A stretch of DNA of 64,000 bases from positions 17,388,783 through 17,452,782 of the forward strand of contig OZ020250.1 in assembly GCA_963971285.1 (NCBI GenBank). Direction: 5' to 3'. The DNA comes from Astropecten irregularis (Eukaryota; Echinodermata; Asteroidea; Paxillosida; Astropectinidae). A program made the position numbers and the translations under genes. Below, one piece after another: positions 12,232-23,787 of this stretch. How positions within the stretch are numbered: position 1 is the stretch's first letter; each line of letters opens with the position of its first letter. The notes beneath the pieces are model-generated. The model ran no database searches. It saw only the letters and a list, made by a program, of their open reading frames with translations, and was not told the DNA's origin.

Positions 12232-12774
12232 TTTTAAAGAAAAACAAATTAACTGTATTAATTAAGTGCCTTTAACCGTCAAATATGATATAATTTTATA
12301 TTAAAAAGTGGACGGAGGGGTATTTGACACGTGTTGTTGGTGAAATGGAATAAAAATAAAAAGTGAAGAAAAAAAATGATAATAAAAGCAATTACAGCTC
12401 AAGCTGGTATAAGCTTTAAAAAACAAAAGCAAATGCTTATTATAACAGCAAGCAAAAGGTTCGTTTTATTAAATCAAACCTTTTTAAGCAAAATTTTTTA
12501 TCTTCAAGCTGAATTTCTTTCTGACATCAAGCAATGGCTTATTTTATGCAAACGGATTCAAGCAAAAGGCTATAGCACAAGTAATTGCTACTTTTTATGC
12601 ATACGGCCCAAAAAATCCTTCAGCTCGGCACATCACACGCAGTCCATGTGTGGTCAACAAATACGGACGCAGCTAAAAATACTGCGCCATTTCCCCTGTA
12701 CTGAGCTAGAGCCCTGGATGACCGTGTTTCCTCTTTTTTTGAAGGACGTGGCTGAAAAAAACCCAATTCATCTC

Positions 12775-13250
12775 ACTTAAAGGGAGAATACAGGATTTGC
12801 AAGGCCTCCAAAAAAAGTATTGAGTTCGTAAACAGTGCAAACAGTCACCATGGAAAATTGTTGGTTCATCAGATGCTGGAAATCAAAATTTGGTGTCTTT
12901 TCCAAAGATCGTTCGTCCGAACGATTTTTGGAACAAACATAAATGACACCCTCACTTGAGTTGTTTTAGTTAATATCCCTTTCCACCTGAAATGCTGTAT
13001 TTATACAGAAATAAGTAAGACCGAAAACAGTTTTGATCGCGAGGTAAAATCAAAACCATTCTTCATGTTTTATTACTAAGAAAAATTGAGTCGGGTTTTC
13101 GCCATTTTTCTCGTGACTCAGATGTCCCATTGAGCTCAAATTTTCACAGGTTTATTATTTCATGTATAGGCCTACATGTTCGATCAGACAAAGTATGAGT
13201 GCTGTCCTGTGACCTTTACCAATCATTATCATGTATTGTACCTTTAATTT
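12775..13250. mobile_element. Composite of MITE families C and B
   Basis: Starts TTAAAGGGAGAATACAGG and carries ATCGTTCGTCCGAACGAT. It then passes into family B (TGATCGCGAGGTAAAATC) and ends ATGTATTGTACCTTTAA. Confidence 0.65.
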
Positions 13251-13383
13251 GGCAGGGACACAGTTTTTCAGGAATCTCCAGTTGGCACTTCAAAATGACA
13301 ATAACAGATGACGATCACGTGTCACCGTGATTTGCATTCAATCAATCACACGACTGGGATATTGTGAGCTGTGTGCCGGAAAC

Positions 13384-13537
13384 TACGGAAGCCCGTTAGT
13401 GCCAGGGGTGAATTGTTTTTGTCATGGGGGTGAATGGTTTTTTTTTTAGCAGTTATCTGGCGGCCGCCCCCCAAAAAAAACATTCACCCCACATGACAAA
13501 AAAAATATCCACCCCTGGCACTAACGGACTTCCGTAG
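13384..13537. repeat. Hairpin element, near-perfect arms
   Basis: TACGGAAGCCCGTTAGTGCC at the left pairs with GGCACTAACGGACTTCCGTA at the right. Arms of about 65 bp include CAGGGGTGAAT/ATCCACCCCTG. The centre is GGCGGCCGCC. Confidence 0.75.
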
Positions 13538-13599
13538 GAAACAGTGAAGCCTATTATTATACCATTTTTATTGTCCTTTATAATCAAACCCGTGCTTCC

Positions 13600-13790
13600 G
13601 CTCCCTGGATCCAGTAAGACCCCTTGCAGCCGAAGCCCCTTTTGTGTGGGATTGTGGGTTCGAATCTAGCCATAGATAGGATAATGGCGCTTGTGTCCTT
13701 GGGCAAGACGCTTTGTCACATATTGCTCCTCTTCACCCAGGTGTAAAAAATGTCACAAAGTTAGCCTAAAGTCTGAGCTTGGATCGAGCG
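13600..13790 (+). mobile_element. tRNA-derived SINE, second family
   Basis: GTGGGTTCGAATC B-box-like sequence is followed by CTTGGGCAAGACGCTTTGTC and CTTCACCCAGG. The same family is at 14253-14842, 33425-33720 and 36590-36880. Confidence 0.7.
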
Positions 13791-14252
13791 TTAGTGGAAT
13801 TTTCGTAAACACTCTTTATAAGTTGTCAGTACGTTTCAATACGATTGCCGTGGCAGAATTACATAAGATAACTTTTTTAGTTATATGTATAGCTCTGAAA
13901 ACTGAGCCGGTTAACTCGACGTTTCGGCCAGTATACTCTGACCGTCTTCAGTCAGGAAAATGCTGTAGGCCCTACTACCGTTTACCTTCATTACACACCT
14001 CCGGTTTATCCGCAAAGGGCCCACGCCTTAAAACTACATGTTCATTTCTATGTTCGGTAACCTGCCTATTGACCTTGTATGCGAACCCTATACCCGCAGG
14101 AAAAATAATCAATTAAATTTATGGCAGGAACTATCGTTAATTATAATAGTTTTCATCGCTGTAGATTAATTTACATTCCTGAAACAATCTCAACTCCATA
14201 CAGCCCTATAGCTGTATGTAAAACATGGCACTAAAGCAGATGTTGTAAGTTT

Positions 14253-14842
14253 AATGAAGCCGAACAAAGCCATGTCTGCCTTCACACATAATGCAGGTAC
14301 CTATCTGGGCGACGTGGTGTGACGAAGCTTATTGCCCAAGAACTCAGGCACCGCTAGCCCATGACTGGCTGGATTCGAACCCAGGTCTGTTGACCGCAAG
14401 ACCTTGGGTACAGCACGTATAGCAATCGCCCACAGCATGCCCCGAATGAATAATGAAGCCGAACAAAGCTACGTCTGCCTTCACAAACATTATGCAGGTG
14501 CCCATTGGGTGACACGTGGAGTTAAGTGACGAAGCGTCTTGCCCAAGGACTCAGGCACCACTACTATATAGCCCATGGCTGGAATCGAACCCGGTCTGTT
14601 GACCTTGGGTACAACACGTAGCACTCGCCCACAGCATGCCCCCAATGAATAATGAAGCCGAACAAAGCTATGTCTGCCTTTACAAACATATGCAGATGCC
14701 CATTGGGTGACACGTGGAGTTAAGTGACAAAGCGTCTTGCCCAAGGACTCGAGCACCGCTAGGCCATGCTGGCTGGATTCGAACCAGTCTGTTGACCACC
14801 AAGACCTTGGGTACAACACGTACTAAGACCACAGCATGCCCC
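14253..14842 (-). mobile_element. Three tandem copies of the second SINE family
   Basis: Three units of about 190 bp begin AATGAAGCCGAACAAAGC (or slight variants) and end near CCACAGCATGCCC. Each has the reversed B-box GGATTCGAACC or a decayed form. Confidence 0.75.
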
Positions 14843-14984
14843 CATCACGTGCAACAATTGTAAAGATTCTTGTTCATGAAAAGTGCAGTGTATGAGCGGA
14901 GTCCTTTATACTCCATCCGATATATCATTTTCTTTGTATGGAACCAACTAACCATGGAGATATTGCCCCATTTATCCAGGAATT

Positions 14985-15216
14985 AGTCAAATAAGGACCG
15001 GAAACAGTTTTGATCTCGGGGAATAAGATCAAAACCATTCTTTATATTTTATAAGAAAAATTGAGTCGTTTCTTTGCTGTTTTCTCGTGACTCAGAATGT
15101 CCGATTGAGCTCAAATTTCCCGTCACAGGTTTATTGCTTCATGCACATATTGGATCAGACAAGGTGTGAGATGCTGTTCTGTGACCTTTACCAATCATGT
15201 ATTATACCGTTAACCA
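14985..15216. mobile_element. Family B MITE, right part
   Basis: From GGACCGGAAACAGTTTTGAT to ACCAATCATGTATTATACC. The left terminus is missing or diverged. Confidence 0.65.
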
Positions 15217-15385
15217 ATATACATCAGAGAATTAACAGGGTCTGACGTTTCGAACCTATAGCAGGATCTTTCTCACAGGCCAATAGAACACACCATAGGA
15301 GGGAGAACAGTTAGATGTGACTATAGGGCAAACGTCGTGCTTCAGGTATCCTTCATGTTTTATAGCTAGGCCTACCTTTTTCCTG

Positions 15386-15515
15386 TTAAAGGTACAATAC
15401 ATGATTGGTAAAGGTCACAGGACTGCACTCATACTTTGTCAGATCAAACAAGTACATGAAATAATAAACCTGTGAAAATTTGAGCTCAATCGGACATCTG
15501 AGTCACGAGAAAATA
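15386..15515. mobile_element. Family B MITE, left part
   Basis: Starts TTAAAGGTACAATACATGAT and stops after GAGTCACGAGAAAATA. It is an orphan half-element. Confidence 0.65.
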
Positions 15516-15727
15516 GGCCTCCAAACAGCCACAGCTGTTTGTCACTTATTTTTTATCATCAAATAACCACATATTTAAAAGATCAATTTTGGCCATTGGC
15601 TTGTTGCTTTTAAAAACAATTAACTGTATTTTCTACCATCATCATGTTTTTTCCCTGTATTAGTTATAGGTATATCTGTGAAGATTTATGTCTGAATGTG
15701 CAACCAAAGTATGATATTATTAACCTT

Positions 15728-16068
15728 GAAGGTAGTATCATACTTTGGTAAGAAACCAAAACAGATTTATGTATAACAGTGTATGAAGATGGTGGTGGTA
15801 GAAACATACCGTTACAATTCTTCCGCCTGAAATGGTGTATTTATCCAGAAATTAGTAAAACAACGACTGAAAATCATTTTGATCTTTTAAAAGATCAAAA
15901 ATTAAGGAGAAAAGACTTAAGAAATACTGTGGCCGTTTTTCATTGTTTTCTCAAAAAGTGGGCACCGTATGGGACTGAAATGTTCACAGATGACTGTTAC
16001 TGTATCTGTCTTGATATTTTTGCCCATGAATCTGTATTTCTTTGATAAAAACCAACGTAAGATATTAC
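15728..16068. mobile_element. Full family A MITE
   Basis: GAAGGTAGTATCATACTTTG at the left, AAGATATTACCTTTGA-like right end; core with TTTAAAAGATCAAAA and CTCAAAAAGTGGGCACCGTA. Confidence 0.75.
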
Positions 16069-16709
16069 CTTTGAAAGAACATGAAGCATTAGTATGCATA
16101 AACATGTATTATTAATGAGCAATATACAAAAAGTAATTACATGCATTGTCAAGGTCTGTAATAAATTAGTCATAAAAAAAAACAATAAAAATATAAATAA
16201 TCTTTAGTCCATCAAATTTTATGGTACCAACGTACTGGCAGCAGTCAATCATGCCATTCATTAGAATATATATTCTGTACGTGACAGACATGCAAAATGC
16301 GTACTGTGTTGACCTAGATTATGCAAATTATGGCCTAGTTCATGTTCGAATTCTTTTCCTCTGTTTGTGTCTAAGGGGAAAACATGGTTCATTCTGAGTC
16401 AATGTAACCTCCTTTTGTCCGTTCCTGGTTTCATGTTGAGGAAAACTGGCATCAAATGTCTTAAAAAGACACCTTTTTTTTTCACCGATGATTTCCAAAG
16501 GCCAAAGATTTCTTTACGGTCGTCGAACCATCTTTGAACCGGGCCCTCGGGGGAAGTTTACGGTACGTCGACCGGGAAAACTAGAGGCCGGACTGCCATG
16601 ATGGTTTTCCTTTCACTTTTCTGAACTTTTTCTTTTTCTTGATTTTTCTTTGTCCTTGTCACTTTTCCTGTGAAGTTCTTCCTGTTATACCAGGCCTAGG
16701 TGTTTTTGT

Positions 16710-17075
16710 TGAAGGTAGTATCATACTTTGGTATAGAGAAACCAAAACAGAAATGTTCACAGATTTACGTATAACTTACAGGGTATGAAGGTCGGGTGGT
16801 GGTAGAAACATAGGTACCGTTAAAAGTTTTCCACCTGAAATGGTGTATTTATCCAGAAATTAGTAAAACAACGACTGAAAATCTTTTAAAAGATCAAAAA
16901 TAAAAGAGAAAAGACTTAAGAAATATTGTGGCCGTTTTTCCACGATTTTCTCAAAAAGTGGGCACCATGCATATGGGACTGAAATTTTCACAGATAACTG
17001 TGACTGTATCTTCCTTGATATTTTTGCCCATGAATCTGTATTTCTTTGACAAAAACCAAAATATGATATTACTTT
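16710..17075. mobile_element. Full family A MITE
   Basis: Same architecture as the copy at 15728, from GAAGGTAGTATCATACTTTG to AAATATGATATTACTTTTAA. Confidence 0.75.
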
Positions 17076-17364
17076 TAAGTGTCCAGGGTACTGTGAGGAA
17101 TAATATGAGTCTATACTGCAGGTGTAACTTGTCCCGAGCTGACTATTGGTTGTTTGTATTAGACAGGCGCGGATGGTGGCCCCTCGCGGCCACTTTCGAT
17201 TCTTAGTGTTCGATTCCTTTGAACTTCGGCCTTGGATTGCCCTGGGGGCAAACTGACGGGGTTCTCAATAATAGCCTGTAAATACAATGAAACAGCGGAC
17301 ACGACGCATAATTTGTATGTGCGATAAAAAAAACCAGCCCGAAGCCTGGTTCATTTTGGAAGGC

Positions 17365-17540
17365 CACTTTGGTTTTTAATTTTTGTCACAACTTTTACAG
17401 ATTCATGGGCTAAAAATCAAGAAAGATACAATAACAGTCTTCTAAGAAATTCACAATCCCATACGGTGCCCATGCAATTTTTGAGAAAACAGTGAAAACG
17501 CCCGCGGTATTTTAAAAATAAAAATTGTTTTTGGTCATTG
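17365..17540. mobile_element. Partial family A MITE, reversed
   Basis: Carries CAGATTCATGGGC, ATACGGTGCCC and TTTTGAGAAAACAGTGAAAA; ends are missing. A C-run/A-run low-complexity stretch follows at 17580-17660. Confidence 0.55.
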
Positions 17541-18107
17541 GATTCAGTCATGGGGTGTCGATCCCGGGGGGATGGGAGGATATATCCCCCCCAAAAAAAG
17601 AAATTTGAGGTGGGGGATGGCGTGTTTTATCACCCCCCCCCCCCCCCCAAAAAAAATATTTCGAGGTTGAATATGTATAGAAATATTACAGTGATCCTGG
17701 TTTTTTGGTGTGTTTTTTTAGTCTTTCCAGGGAATTTATACTACACCTGTATGTTTAATTCGTCTGGATATCGCGTTTGAATGCTCTAAAATGCGACTTT
17801 TCGACTCTGTTTTGATTAAAAAAAGTCCCTGTTTTGGGAGGGGGTATCCCACCTCCCACAGCCTTCCCGCTCGGTCGCTTCGCTCCCTCGCATAAGACAC
17901 CAAAATCACCAATCATCCCCCTAATCATGAAAAGAAATCGACACCTATGGATTCAGTACTGTTTTCTTGATAAATATAGTATTTCAGACAGAAAAACTTA
18001 AACGATGTGTGTCTATACCATCACCATCTGTATACCCTATACAAGTTCTATAAATCTGTGAAGATTTCTGTTTTGGTATTATCTACCAAAGTATGATACA
18101 TGTAGTA

Positions 18108-18472
18108 CATTTAAAGATACAGTATACATACCCATGTTCACAGATTGACGTATAACTTTCAGGATATGAGGATGCATGGTGCTGGTAGAAACATACCTTT
18201 AAATATATCTGCATAAAATGGTGTATTCTTGCAGAAATTAGTAAAACAAAGACCGAAAATAGTTTTAATCTCGGGGTAAGATCAAAACCATTCTTTATGT
18301 TTTATAAGAAAAATTGAGTAGGGTTTTCGCTATTTTCTCGTGACTCATCAGATGTCCGATTGAGCTCAAAATAAATGTTCACAGGTTTATTATTTCGTGT
18401 ATGTTGGATCAGACAAAGTGTGAGTGCTGAATTCTGTGACCCTTACCAATCATGTATTATACCTTTAACCAA
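18108..18472. mobile_element. Mosaic MITE: family A left half, family B right half
   Basis: The left part has CAGATTGACGTATAACTTTC (family A); the right part has GATGTCCGATTGAGCTCAAA and ends CCAATCATGTATTATACC (family B). Confidence 0.65.
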
Positions 18473-18874
18473 GCGAGCATACTCTTCAAACACAAATGAC
18501 ATATGATTATTGCCACCAATGGCGAACAAAATTTATTCAAAATAAAAATCATCGTTTGGTAGGACGGAATTTGATATAATGTAAGGCAAAGTTACAGTTA
18601 AACTGTATAATGTACATGTTCCTGAGGGGAAAAATACAACAAATTGAACAAAGCAATAAAAAAAGGGGGCGTATTACACTACAACTTTTTACATAGGGCA
18701 TACATATATTGTCTTTTTCTTAAAACAGCGGGGGAAAATGCTTAAATTATCTTGGAATCTTGGAACGGAATGACTCCAGATGAAAACTGGAAAGTCAGAG
18801 TCTGGAATGAAATTAATTCACAAATTGAACACTATTAATTCGCCTATAGATATCTCTTCAGTACCACCATACAG

Positions 18875-19737
18875 TGTATAAAAAAAAAACACAACAGGAT
18901 TTAAATTCAAATTTGTAAATATTGTGTTAGCTTTACAGCAAAGTGAATAGTATCACGTTAAAGCCACATTTCTCCTCTTACCAATATGGTTTTTTGTATT
19001 CATATACGGTCATGGATGGCTGAGTGATCATTTTTTTGGACAATGGGTCAGAATGGACTTGGGACCAAGTTTTACACACGGTTTAAAGCATCAAACACAC
19101 GAATGATTCTTTGTCGGTGAGTTGCAATATCAGGTGGAGGGGTAATAAACACATTGCTCTTGAGATAACCCCAGAAGAAAAAGTCACAACAACAAGTCAG
19201 ATCCGGAGATCGGGATGGCCACTACACAAGTCATGATGATACAAGCAATCACTTGATGTCCAAATACCTCAGCAAACAGTCTGTTTCTTACTGCAACTTG
19301 TCGATGGGCTGATGCGCCATCCTGAGCCCACCATAGGCGTCTGAACACACCCCTTTGTTGCGTAGGAAAGTTTTCCATTAATTCAGTAATCCCAATTACA
19401 TTTTCATTTAAAATGTAAGTATCCATTTCAATGTCTGATTTGTAACTGTTTTCTTTGGCAAAGGGTTAATTACCCCTCCACCTGATATTGCAACTCTCTG
19501 ACAAAGAATCATTCATGTGTTTGATGCTCTAAGCCGTGTGTAAAACTTGGTCCCAAGTCCATTCTGACCCATAGTCCAAAAAGAATGATTACTCAGCCAT
19601 CCGTGACCGTGTATGAATAAAAACACATCATTGGAAAGAGGAGAAATGTGGCTTTAACATGATAATATTCACTTTGCTGTAAAGCTTACACAATCTTCAC
19701 AAATTTGAATTTAAATCCTGTTGCGTTTCTTTTATAC
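18875..19737. mobile_element. Foldback element with about 280-bp inverted arms and a transposase remnant
   Basis: The left arm (18875-19160, e.g. ACAACAGGATTTAAATTCAA) is repeated inverted as the right arm (19455-19737, e.g. TTGAATTTAAATCCTGTTGC). Both arms contain the tail of the transposase reading frame; the loop holds its upstream part. Confidence 0.8.
19072..19426 (-). pseudogene. Broken C-terminal fragment of a Tc1/mariner-like DDE transposase inside a foldback element
   Basis: On the minus strand the segment reads WWAQDGASAHRQVAVRNRLF, then after one frameshift WPSRSPDLTCCCDFFFWGYL, KSNVFITPPPDIATHRQRI and FDALNRV followed by TAA. The WxQDGAxxH and SPDLTxCDFFLWGYLK blocks are typical of the transposase catalytic core, carrying the second and third acidic residues; the N-terminal DNA-binding part and first Asp are missing. 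The last about 25 codons lie in an inverted-repeat arm that recurs on the plus strand at 19459-19550. The frameshift and truncation mean it cannot encode an active enzyme. Confidence 0.8.
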
Positions 19738-19866
19738 ATTAACCAATCTTAATTGCTGTAAGCAAAGTGTGATGTCACGATGCAATTCACTGTGGTGATT
19801 TTGACAACTCATAATCTTTAATATCAATCTTAAAGTTTCGTGAAATCCAGCTCAGTTCACCTATTA

Positions 19867-20218
19867 AAGGTAATATCATACTTTGGTTTTTATCAAAGAT
19901 ATACACATTCATGATGTGGGCAATAATATCAAGGAAGATACAGTAACAGTCATCTGTGAAAATTGCAGTCCCATACGGTGCCCACTTTTTGAAACAACAG
20001 TGAAAAACAGCAACAGCATTTCTTAAGTCTTTTCTCTTTTAAAAGATCAAAAAGATTTTCGGTCGTTGTTTTACTCATTTCTGGATAAATACACCATTTC
20101 AGGCGGAAAGATTTTAACGGTTTGTTTCTACCACCACCATCTTCATACCCTACAAGTTATACGTAAATCTGTGAACATTTCTGTTTTGGTTTCTTACCAA
20201 ACTATGATACAACCTTTA
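19867..20218. mobile_element. Full family A MITE, reversed
   Basis: AAAGGTAATATCATACTTTG at the left and CAAACTATGATACAACCTTT at the right; standard core. Confidence 0.75.
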
Positions 20219-20689
20219 AATATCTTTTCATCATCCTAAAAAAAACCCAAATCAGAATGGTTCAGACTATCTCGGTCATCCCTTATTCAATACAGAGCAA
20301 TGACACAATGGAGGTCAAGGAAATACATTCCAATACAAACAACTGAGACAATTCTTCTATTATTTGGGCATACAAGTCCCATCAAGGTCGGAAATTAGCA
20401 GACAGTGCAAATACTATGACAGGAAATGTTAAAGGTATGGTAGTCAACTGCACACGTAGGCCTATACCGTAACTTTTAAAGTATAGTTCAAATCAGTTCA
20501 AGAGTACAACTTAAGGAACCAAACAAAACAACTGCAGAGTTTGTGAGAGTGCATCGACTGTAACGAACGGGAATGGACCCGGCGTTTCAAAACAGTGCAC
20601 CGTCTAGAGGACCAACAGAGGAGCCTAAAATAAAAAAAGAACTTGACCGCCGGATTGGCGATAAACCACGCAAAAGTTCAGTGAAGCAT

Positions 20690-21097
20690 TAAAGGCAGCG
20701 TACAGGATTTGCAAGGCCTCCAAAAAAAATTTTGAGTTTGAGACAGAAAATGGACTCAACCGTTTGTAAACAGTGCAAACAGTCACCATGGGAAATCTTG
20801 GTTCATCAGATGCTGGGTTTTTCAAGGAAAAATCAAGATTTGGTGTCTTGTAAAAAGACCGTTCGTCCGAACGATTTAGTAGCATTTCGAAAGCGTACGT
20901 GGTGTAACTGAAAGGATTTGGAGGGGGGCAAGATTGTTTCGGCCGTATTTCTGCTATCCAGATGAACACAGTGTAAAAAGGTACATGAAACAACGTATCT
21001 AAGGAAGTATAAGACCTTCACTTCTGTTTAAGTACCAAATTCAGCCAAAACACACATCTTTGCAAATCCTATTATAATATTATGCATACTCCCTTTA
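20690..21097. mobile_element. Family C MITE with both ends
   Basis: Left TTAAAGGCAGCGTACAGGAT, right CATACTCCCTTTAA preceded by TTTGCAAATCCT. It abuts the family A element that starts at 21098; the two share the TTAA. Confidence 0.65.
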
Positions 21098-21462
21098 AAG
21101 GTTGTATCATACTTTGGTAAGAGACCAAAACAGAAATGTTCACAGATTTACGTATAACTTACAGGGTATGAAGATGGTGCTGGTAGAAACATGCTGTTAA
21201 AATGTTTCCGCCTGAAATGGTGTATTTATCCAGAAATTAGTAAAACAACGACCGAAAATCTTTCTGATCTTTTAAAAGATCAAAAATAAAAGAGAAAACA
21301 CTTAAGAAATACTGTGGCCGTTTTTTTTATGTTTTCTCAAAAAGTGGGCAACGTATGGGACTGAAATTTTCACAGATTACTTTTACTGTATCTTCCTTGT
21401 TAATTTTGCCCACGAATCTGTATTTCTTTGACAAAAACCAAAGTATGATACTATACCTTTAA
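21098..21462. mobile_element. Full family A MITE
   Basis: AAAGGTTGTATCATACTTTG at the left and AAGTATGATACTATACCTTT at the right, both next to TTAA. Confidence 0.75.
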
Positions 21463-21467
21463 CAAAC

Positions 21468-21767
21468 ACTTTCTCCTGCGTATTAGAAAAATAATGATCA
21501 TTCCTAAGAGGAGTTATGTCTATTTTAATAAAGGTACTCATTTTGCAAGCTGTCCATAGAATGTGAATGCTTGACTGAATCTAAACATCTACCCGGTAAG
21601 AGTCATTTAGGCACGTACACAGCTAAAATTAATGAGCACTCAATGGTTTTGTCAAGTATTCCATGCTTGCAGCTTGCAAAATGAGTTTCTTCATAAAAAT
21701 AGATACAAGTCCTCTTATAGGAATGATCAATTTGTTTCATTCTTTTTCTAATAAGCAGGAGAGAATA
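21468..21767. repeat. Inverted repeat of about 95-bp arms
   Basis: CTCCTGCGTATTAGAAAAA and ATTTTGCAAGCTG at the left recur inverted as CAGCTTGCAAAAT and TTTTTCTAATAAGCAGGAG at the right. The short spacer includes CCATAGAATGTGAATGC. Confidence 0.7.
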
Positions 21768-21940
21768 CTGGTTAAATATATGCTTTACTGAACTTTTGAG
21801 TGGCATTTGTTTCTTAAAAACAAAGCATCACCAATCCCGGTCAAGTTCTTTTTGACTCACTTCCATTCCTAGTAGTCCACGATCTATTGCTCTTGAATAC
21901 ACATAACTTCAAAGTACAGTATGAACGTTCATGCAATTAA

Positions 21941-22123
21941 AGGTAGTATCATACATGATTTCTGGTCATTGTTTTACTAATTTCTGGATAAAAACACCAT
22001 TTCAGGTGGAACAATTTTAACGGTAGGTTTCTACCAGCATCATCTTCATACCCTTCATAGTTTTACGTAAATCTGGGAACATTTCTGTTTTGGTTTCTTA
22101 TCAAAGTATGATACTACCTTTAA
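21941..22123. mobile_element. Internally deleted family A MITE
   Basis: TTAAAGGTAGTATCATACAT runs directly into the right-half core and ends AAAGTATGATACTACCTTTAA-like sequence. About half of the element is missing. Confidence 0.65.
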
Positions 22124-22583
22124 GATGAAACACAACAAGCAACTGTATACTAATCTATACATTATAACCAGCACACTTTCTTTCTAACAAATGTTGCTAG
22201 GAAAAATAAATTTGACAAAAAATGTTTGCATAATATTGAAGTCCACCTTTACAATTTTAGTCAAAACAGTTCACTGATATGTTAATACAATGCCACAATG
22301 TATGTCCACGGCTGTGCAAAAAGTGCAAGGGCATTCAACAAATTCGATGTAAACTGGGACTGAAGTCTTTAGAAATGTCAATATTTTGTAAGACCATTCT
22401 TCCCCTAAAAGAAACAAAACACATTTCGGGCAAAGAAGACTGCATTGTCTCTGCAGTGCATACACAGCTATAGTGGACTAGATGTTAGTTTGCTGAGCAT
22501 AACATTCACAAGGAGTTTTGGCTGGCATACTGATTTTATTTACCAATTAGGTTTTTGGTGCTTAAAAGCAAATGTTGGTGCTT

Positions 22584-22740
22584 AAAGGTAGCATACAGGA
22601 TTTGCAAGACATCAAAAAAAAAAATTATTGAGTTTGCGACAGAAAATTCGAGACAGAAAAAAAACCAGTTCGTAAACAGTGAAAACAGTCATGTGAGCCA
22701 CAGTGAGCGCATCGTCTGTCTGTCTGGCAAAACTTTGGAA
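22584..22740. mobile_element. Partial family C MITE
   Basis: TTAAAGGTAGCATACAGGAT, then the family C core with a local duplication of GACAGAAAA; right end lost. Confidence 0.55.
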
Positions 22741-22758
22741 GTCTGTTGAAGAAGACTT

Positions 22759-22764
22759 TTTATT
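22759..22764 (-). terminator. Candidate poly(A) signal of CCDC13
   Basis: AATAAA on the minus strand about 1.02 kb past the stop codon; no closer one was noticed. If used, the 105-bp repeat array would lie inside the 3' UTR. Confidence 0.35.
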
Positions 22765-22974
22765 TATGTATTTCTTGCTTACCCTGGGTTTATCTGCTCA
22801 GTGAAACACACACTGTTTTGCAGAGGTTCCCAGCAATTACAATATGAATTATGAAGGATGGTGCTACACGTGCGAGTAACAAGCTTTCATGGGCGCCCTT
22901 TGGCAGCCAGCCACATCAACCCATATATGATCACGAAGCACAGCTTAAGATCGAAAGTGTTTGATTTTTGTGGA

Positions 22975-23085
22975 GGGAGGAAAACCGGAGAACCCAGAGA
23001 AAAACCCTCGTAGCATAGGAGAGAACCAATCCACAACTCTACTCACATATGACCCAAGCCGGGATAATCCGGGCCACATTGGTGA
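22975..23085. repeat. Dispersed repeat with tRNA-like motif
   Basis: GGAGGGAGGAAAACCGGAGA is followed by CATATGACCCAAGCCGGGAT and GGGCCACATTGGTGAG. A second copy at 32160-32260 keeps GGGATCGAACCCGGGCC. Confidence 0.5.
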
Positions 23086-23124
23086 GCCCACCAAGACCCC
23101 TTGGTCGGCCACGTCCCAGCATGG

Positions 23125-23787
23125 TAGACTGTTTCTAATTGGCTCTTGTCTGTCTGAACTGCTGAAGTCAACTCTGGAAAGCCTCCCGAGTTTGTCGCAT
23201 CGTGTCTTGGTAGACATCCTGATCCAGTCTCTTTGATGTTGTTGGCACAAGTCTGTGTAAACTTCAGAAGTCCATTCAGAAAGACCTTCTCCTGAGAAGT
23301 CTTGTCACGTCACGGCAGACATCCTGATCCAGCCTCTTAGCTGTTGTGGGCGCAAGTCTGTCTAAACTTCAGAAGTCCATTCAGAAAGACCTTCTCCTGA
23401 GAAGTCTCTTCACATCAAGGCAGACATCCTGATCCAGCCTCTTAGCTGTTGTGGGCGCAAGTCTGTCTAAACTTCAGAAGTCCATTCAGAAAGACCTTCT
23501 CCTGAGAAGTCTCTTCACATCACGGCAGACATCCCGATCCAACCTCTTAGCTGTTGTGGGCGCAAGTCTCTGTAAACTTCAGAAGTCCATTCAGAAAGAC
23601 CTTCTCTTGAGAATGTCTCATCACATCACTGCAGACATCCTGATCCAGCCTCTTTGCTGTTTTGGGCACAATGTCTAAACATTGGAAGTCCATTATGGGC
23701 ACAAGTCTGTCTCAACTTTAGAAGTCCATTCAGAAAGACCTCCTGAGAAGTCTTGTCACATCACGGCAGACATCCCGATCCAGCCTC
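23125..23787 (-). repeat. About 105-bp tandem array derived from the last exon of CCDC13
   Basis: Units recur at about 105-bp spacing (AGAAGTCCATTCAGAAAG near 23268, 23372, 23477, 23582 and 23724, plus a diverged unit near 23155 and a deleted one near 23680). On the minus strand each ends ACAACAGCTAAGAGG, exactly like the stop-codon region of CCDC13. The repeats hold stops and are probably 3' UTR or flank. Confidence 0.85.

Larger units (their letters stand above)
11040..12360 (+). repeat. Segmental duplication, copy 2 (expanded by three insertions)
   Basis: Direct copy of 8540-9345. It is interrupted by a TTAA MITE (about 11087-11346), a hairpin repeat (about 11656-11805) and an inverted SINE pair (about 11950-12231), none of which are in copy 1. 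Confidence 0.85.

Noticed and set aside
12376..12780. 134-codon open frame
   Set aside because: Low-complexity AAGCAAA-type sequence at the start, no known domain, and no promoter or splice context.
13691..14116. 141-codon open frame
   Set aside because: It starts inside a SINE (the GGGCAAGACGCTTTG segment) and matches nothing recognised. It is likely a chance frame.
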